Assembly: GCA_016868955.1 (NCBI GenBank)
Contig: VGFF01000046.1
Coordinates: 1 to 15,049, forward strand
Direction of reading: 5' to 3'
Length of the DNA: 15,049 nt
DNA from: Armatimonadota bacterium
GTDB lineage: Bacteria > Sysuimicrobiota > Sysuimicrobiia > Sysuimicrobiales > VGFF01
Of the stretch, positions 13,601 through 15,049 are shown piece after piece. The notes beneath the pieces were generated by a model. That model had not been told where the DNA came from. It was given only the letters and a program-made list of their open reading frames with translations, and did not search any database. How positions within the stretch are numbered: the first letter of the stretch is position 1; each line of letters opens with the position of its first letter. The position numbers were made by a program, and so were the translations under genes.

Positions 13601-14039
13601 GGATCTTTCCGGCGCCGTCGAGACGATGGTCTGGCCGAAGACGTTCGAAAGAGTCGGCGAGGCGTTGACGAAGGACGCCGCCGTCGTCGTCCGCGGTCGT
13701 GTCGACGTCACGGACGCCCGCGTGAAGCTGCTCGCCGACGACGTCACGCCGATCGAGAAAGCGGCCGACGACGGCGGACGTGGCAACGGCGGCAATGGTG
13801 TCCGGGGCAACGGCGGCGCGGGCGGCAAGGTGCTGCACGTCCGCGTCTCAACCGCCGAGGAGATCATCCAGCTTTCGGACTTCCTGCAAGGCCGGACCGG
13901 CGATCGGGCGGCGTTCGCGCACGTGCAGACGATGAAGGGGGAGTCAGTGCACCAGCTGCGGCGTGGATTGCCGGCGACCGAGGAGTTCCGGCGCGAGCTG
14001 GAGGCGATCCTCGGCGACGGCGCGGTGTGGGAAGAGTGA
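10602..14039 (+). CDS. dnaE: DNA polymerase III alpha subunit (DnaE1 type)
   Basis: The 1145-residue replicative polymerase has a full-length DnaE layout. The PHP domain (~1-280) keeps its metal-site residues: H6-x-H8-x-H10, D17, D41-H42, E68, H89, C135 and D207-x-H209. The palm carries the catalytic aspartates D400 and D402 in PDIDVDF (397-403) and D549 in FDFLGL. Fingers and helix-hairpin-helix regions follow (RYGFNRAHAACYGLIAYYTA). Q902-T-G-L-F906 fits a sliding-clamp-binding motif. An OB fold (EEVVVGGIVTHFKP, VTLEDLSGAVETMVWP) is joined by a Gly/Asn-rich linker at 1058-1075 to a small C-terminal domain. Unlike E. coli DnaE, the PHP site looks intact, as in polymerases that proofread by PHP. 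The start has a G-rich Shine-Dalgarno 5-10 nt upstream. polA follows. Confidence 0.98.
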   Translation: MAEFVHLHLHTEYSLLDGHSRIDPLLARAAGLGMGAIGVTDHGAMYGVVEFYKKALRGHGIRPILGVEAYQAMRRHTDRDPRLDNTAYHLTLLARDDEGYRNLMRLITTAHLDGFYYRPRIDKELLAAHSRGVICLSGCMQSEISQRLLSGDEAGARQAAAVFRDLFEPGSFFLELQNQGIAEQKGLMLSLIQLARDLDLPLVATNDVHYVAPEDAEAQDALMCIQMGKTLNDPDRPKLGDVPQFYLKSAEEMAAIFAELPQAIRNTREIADRCHVTIELDQPKLPDFPVPSGFTPQAYLRHLCERGVNRLYPVITREIEERLDYELSVIGKMGYAPYFLIVQDFVNFARSRAIYTTVRGSAAGSLVLYACGVTDVDPLAYKLPFDRFLNLERYTLPDIDVDFMDTRRDEVIRYVMQKYGEDHVAQIITFGTMKARQAVRDVGRALGMSYGDVDRIAKRVPQTATLQEALETDADLVKMTEDNEQVKKLVDLARRMEGVSRNAGTHAAGVIISRDPLADSVPLTRGKDDVVMTQFDMTSVADIGLLKFDFLGLTYLTILDASVRIIHEKRGVEIDLQKLPLDDAKTYALLSSGETTGVFQLESSGMRRYLMELRPSDIQDIMVMVALFRPGPMANIPSYIRRKHGKEKVTYLHPVLKPVLKDTYGVMVYQEDIMTVAQAMAGYTLAEADVLCYAIRKKIKDKLLAQREKFVAGARAQNIPKETVDKVFEQFEPFARYGFNRAHAACYGLIAYYTAYLKANYPAEYMTAVLTADSGNLDRIGLDVEECRRMGLSVLPPDVNESESGFTAVNPTTIRFGLATIKNVGIGAVDDVMRARRDGGAFRSLYDFCVRVDGRLVTKRVIESLIKGGAFDSLGSRAALLAGLDGAVDFGARRARSKDEAQTGLFQFSAEEEAPPPLPDAEPFGERETLAMEREMLGLYLTGHPVRLWQAQLERKTRHRIADLSGMNDREEVVVGGIVTHFKPMVTKQSGARMAVVTLEDLSGAVETMVWPKTFERVGEALTKDAAVVVRGRVDVTDARVKLLADDVTPIEKAADDGGRGNGGNGVRGNGGAGGKVLHVRVSTAEEIIQLSDFLQGRTGDRAAFAHVQTMKGESVHQLRRGLPATEEFRRELEAILGDGAVWEE
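13782..13817 (+). repeat. Short in-frame direct repeat in the dnaE Gly/Asn linker
   Basis: GGCAACGGCGGC occurs at 13782-13793 and again at 13806-13817, a 24-nt period. Each copy is preceded by an arginine codon and encodes RGNGG within a glycine-rich linker between the OB fold and the C-terminal domain. It looks like a slippage or duplication product in a flexible linker. Confidence 0.6.
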
Positions 14040-14074
14040 CGCGTCCCGGCGCCGGCGCGAGGACGACCGCCTGA
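14036..14074 (+). CDS. Twelve-codon mini-ORF bridging dnaE and polA
   Basis: A GTG overlapping the dnaE stop (GTGA, 14036-14039) opens a frame encoding MTRPGAGARTTA when GTG is read as Met. Its TGA overlaps the polA start as TGATG (14072-14076). The frame therefore fills the whole gap between the two genes. It could pass ribosomes from dnaE to polA by repeated termination-reinitiation. The peptide is not recognisable. In a 34-nt gap of GC-rich DNA this could be coincidence, and polA also has a GAGGA of its own 10 nt upstream. Confidence 0.25.
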   Translation: MTRPGAGARTTA

Positions 14075-15049
14075 TGGGCGCCGCCGAGCGCGCGAAGCTC
14101 GTCCTCCTCGACGGTAACGGCCTCGTCTATCGCGCGTTCTTCGCGCTGCCGTACTTCACGACGACCGACGGTCGCCCGACGAACGCGGCCTACGGGTTCA
14201 CGACGATGCTGCTGAAGCTGCTCGACGAAGAGCGGCCGACACACGTCGCGATCGCGTTCGATCGCCCCTCGCCGACGTTCCGCCACAGCGACTACAAGGG
14301 GTACAAGGCCCACCGCGAGGCGATGCCCGACGATCTGCGCCCACAGATCGGGATCGTCGAGGACATCGTGCGCGCGTTCGACATCCCGATCTTCGAGGCC
14401 GAGGGGTTCGAGGCCGACGACGTCATCGCGACGATCGCGACGCGGGCGGAGGCGCGCGACGTCGACGTCGTCATCGTCACCGGTGATCTGGACACGCTGC
14501 AGCTCGTGTCCGATCGCGTGCGCGTGCTGATGACGAGCCGCGGAATCAGCGAGACGACGCGCTATGACGACGCCAAGGTCCAGGAGCGTTTCGGGATCGA
14601 ACCGGCGCGGATCCCCGATTACAAGGGCCTGCGCGGCGATCCATCGGACAATCTGCCCGGCATCCCCGGCGTCGGCGAGAAGACGGCGACGGCGCTCTTG
14701 CAGCAGTTCGGCAGCGTTGAGGATCTCGTCGCGCGCGTTGAGGAAGCGCCGCCGAAACTGCGCGACAAGATCCGCGCGTCCGGCGCCCAGGCCCTCGCGA
14801 ACAAGCGCTTGGCCACGGCTGTGCGCGACGTCCCCATCGACCTCGACTGGGAGGCGCTCGTCCGGAAGGAACCGGACGCGGCGCGCCTCGCCGCGTTGTT
14901 CTCCACCCTCGAATTCAAGAGCCTGCTGCAGCGTTTCGAAGCCGCGCCGCCGCCGCAGGCAGCGGGAACGTACGAGACCGGCGCCGGTGCGGACGGGGCG
15001 CGGCGGGCGGCAGCCGCGCCGGTCGTCGGCATCGCGGTGCGCGGCGAAG
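14074..15049 (+). CDS. polA: DNA polymerase I, N-terminal part (5'-3' exonuclease domain)
   Basis: About 325 residues are present; the frame is open to the right edge. Residues 8-290 form the 5'-nuclease domain that removes RNA primers and flaps. Visible signatures are LVLLDGNGLVYRAFFALP with D13, RPTNAAYGFTTMLLKLL, FRHSDYKGYKAHREAMPDDL, EAEGFEADDVIATIA, VTGDLDTLQLV (usually TGDRD) and the helix-hairpin-helix GLRGDPSDNLPGIPGVGEKTA. After a Pro/Ala/Gly-rich linker a new domain begins (APVVGIAVRGE), consistent with the start of the 3'-5' exonuclease-like domain; whether that is active cannot be judged. The polymerase domain is outside the window. GAGGA at 14059-14063 is 10 nt upstream of the ATG. 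Co-orientation 34 nt after dnaE suggests shared expression of replication genes. Confidence 0.96.
   Translation, partial: MGAAERAKLVLLDGNGLVYRAFFALPYFTTTDGRPTNAAYGFTTMLLKLLDEERPTHVAIAFDRPSPTFRHSDYKGYKAHREAMPDDLRPQIGIVEDIVRAFDIPIFEAEGFEADDVIATIATRAEARDVDVVIVTGDLDTLQLVSDRVRVLMTSRGISETTRYDDAKVQERFGIEPARIPDYKGLRGDPSDNLPGIPGVGEKTATALLQQFGSVEDLVARVEEAPPKLRDKIRASGAQALANKRLATAVRDVPIDLDWEALVRKEPDAARLAALFSTLEFKSLLQRFEAAPPPQAAGTYETGAGADGARRAAAAPVVGIAVRGE

Noticed and set aside
12285..13838. 517-codon minus-strand open frame inside dnaE
   Set aside because: Antisense shadow of the polymerase; low-complexity Arg/Asp/Val/His composition and no ribosome-binding site or family pattern.
1..15049. tRNA or rRNA genes, CRISPR arrays, insertion-sequence ends, integrases
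   Set aside because: Intergenic gaps are short and none shows a cloverleaf, regular repeats, terminal inverted repeats or transposase homology.

Overview
The window is a gene-dense stretch of a high-GC bacterial chromosome (clearly above 60 % GC by eye, with strong G/C preference at third codon positions). Shine-Dalgarno sequences of the GGAGG type, GTG starts and 1-4 nt gene overlaps are common. I see no phage, transposon, CRISPR, tRNA or rRNA signal. The gene set (sigma-54, GatCAB, a 4TM/12TM fused TRAP permease, a DnaE1-type polymerase with an intact PHP domain) fits a free-living, probably uncultivated or soil/sediment lineage. The sequence alone does not fix a phylum.

Left part (1-3451): the start of an RlmD/TrmA-family RNA uracil methyltransferase runs off the left edge on the minus strand. 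Diverging from it is a large TRAP permease of the TAXI type, preceded by a tiny overlapping ORF. A LysR regulator converges on the permease, and the two genes share one CTAG tetranucleotide as stop codons. The LysR promoter region carries a perfect dyad with a T-N11-A core.

Middle part (3452-7259), all on the plus strand: a fused nucleotidyltransferase-HEPN protein (MntA-HepT-like) whose catalytic residues look lost in both halves; a 165-residue C-terminal stub of a sigma-54 activator (arginine-finger region, sensor II, Fis-type helix-turn-helix, but no Walker motifs or GAFTGA); then rpoN itself, 7 nt downstream, with a four-cysteine zinc ribbon between regions I and III. A stand-alone Nfu/NifU N-terminal domain protein and a LysE-family exporter follow, overlapping by 4 nt.

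Right part (7345-15049): gatC-gatA-gatB, tightly overlapped, encode the tRNA-dependent amidotransferase that makes Gln-tRNA and/or Asn-tRNA. Next are dnaE (replicative polymerase III alpha subunit) and the 5' part of polA (DNA polymerase I), joined by a 12-codon mini-ORF that overlaps both the dnaE stop and the polA start. Every gene from 3452 to the right end lies on the plus strand.

The part most worth a second look is 3452-6328: a degenerate MNT-HEPN fusion, an activator stub and a zinc-ribbon sigma-54 in a row. No complete new system can be demonstrated from sequence alone, but this block departs from the textbook form of all three families.
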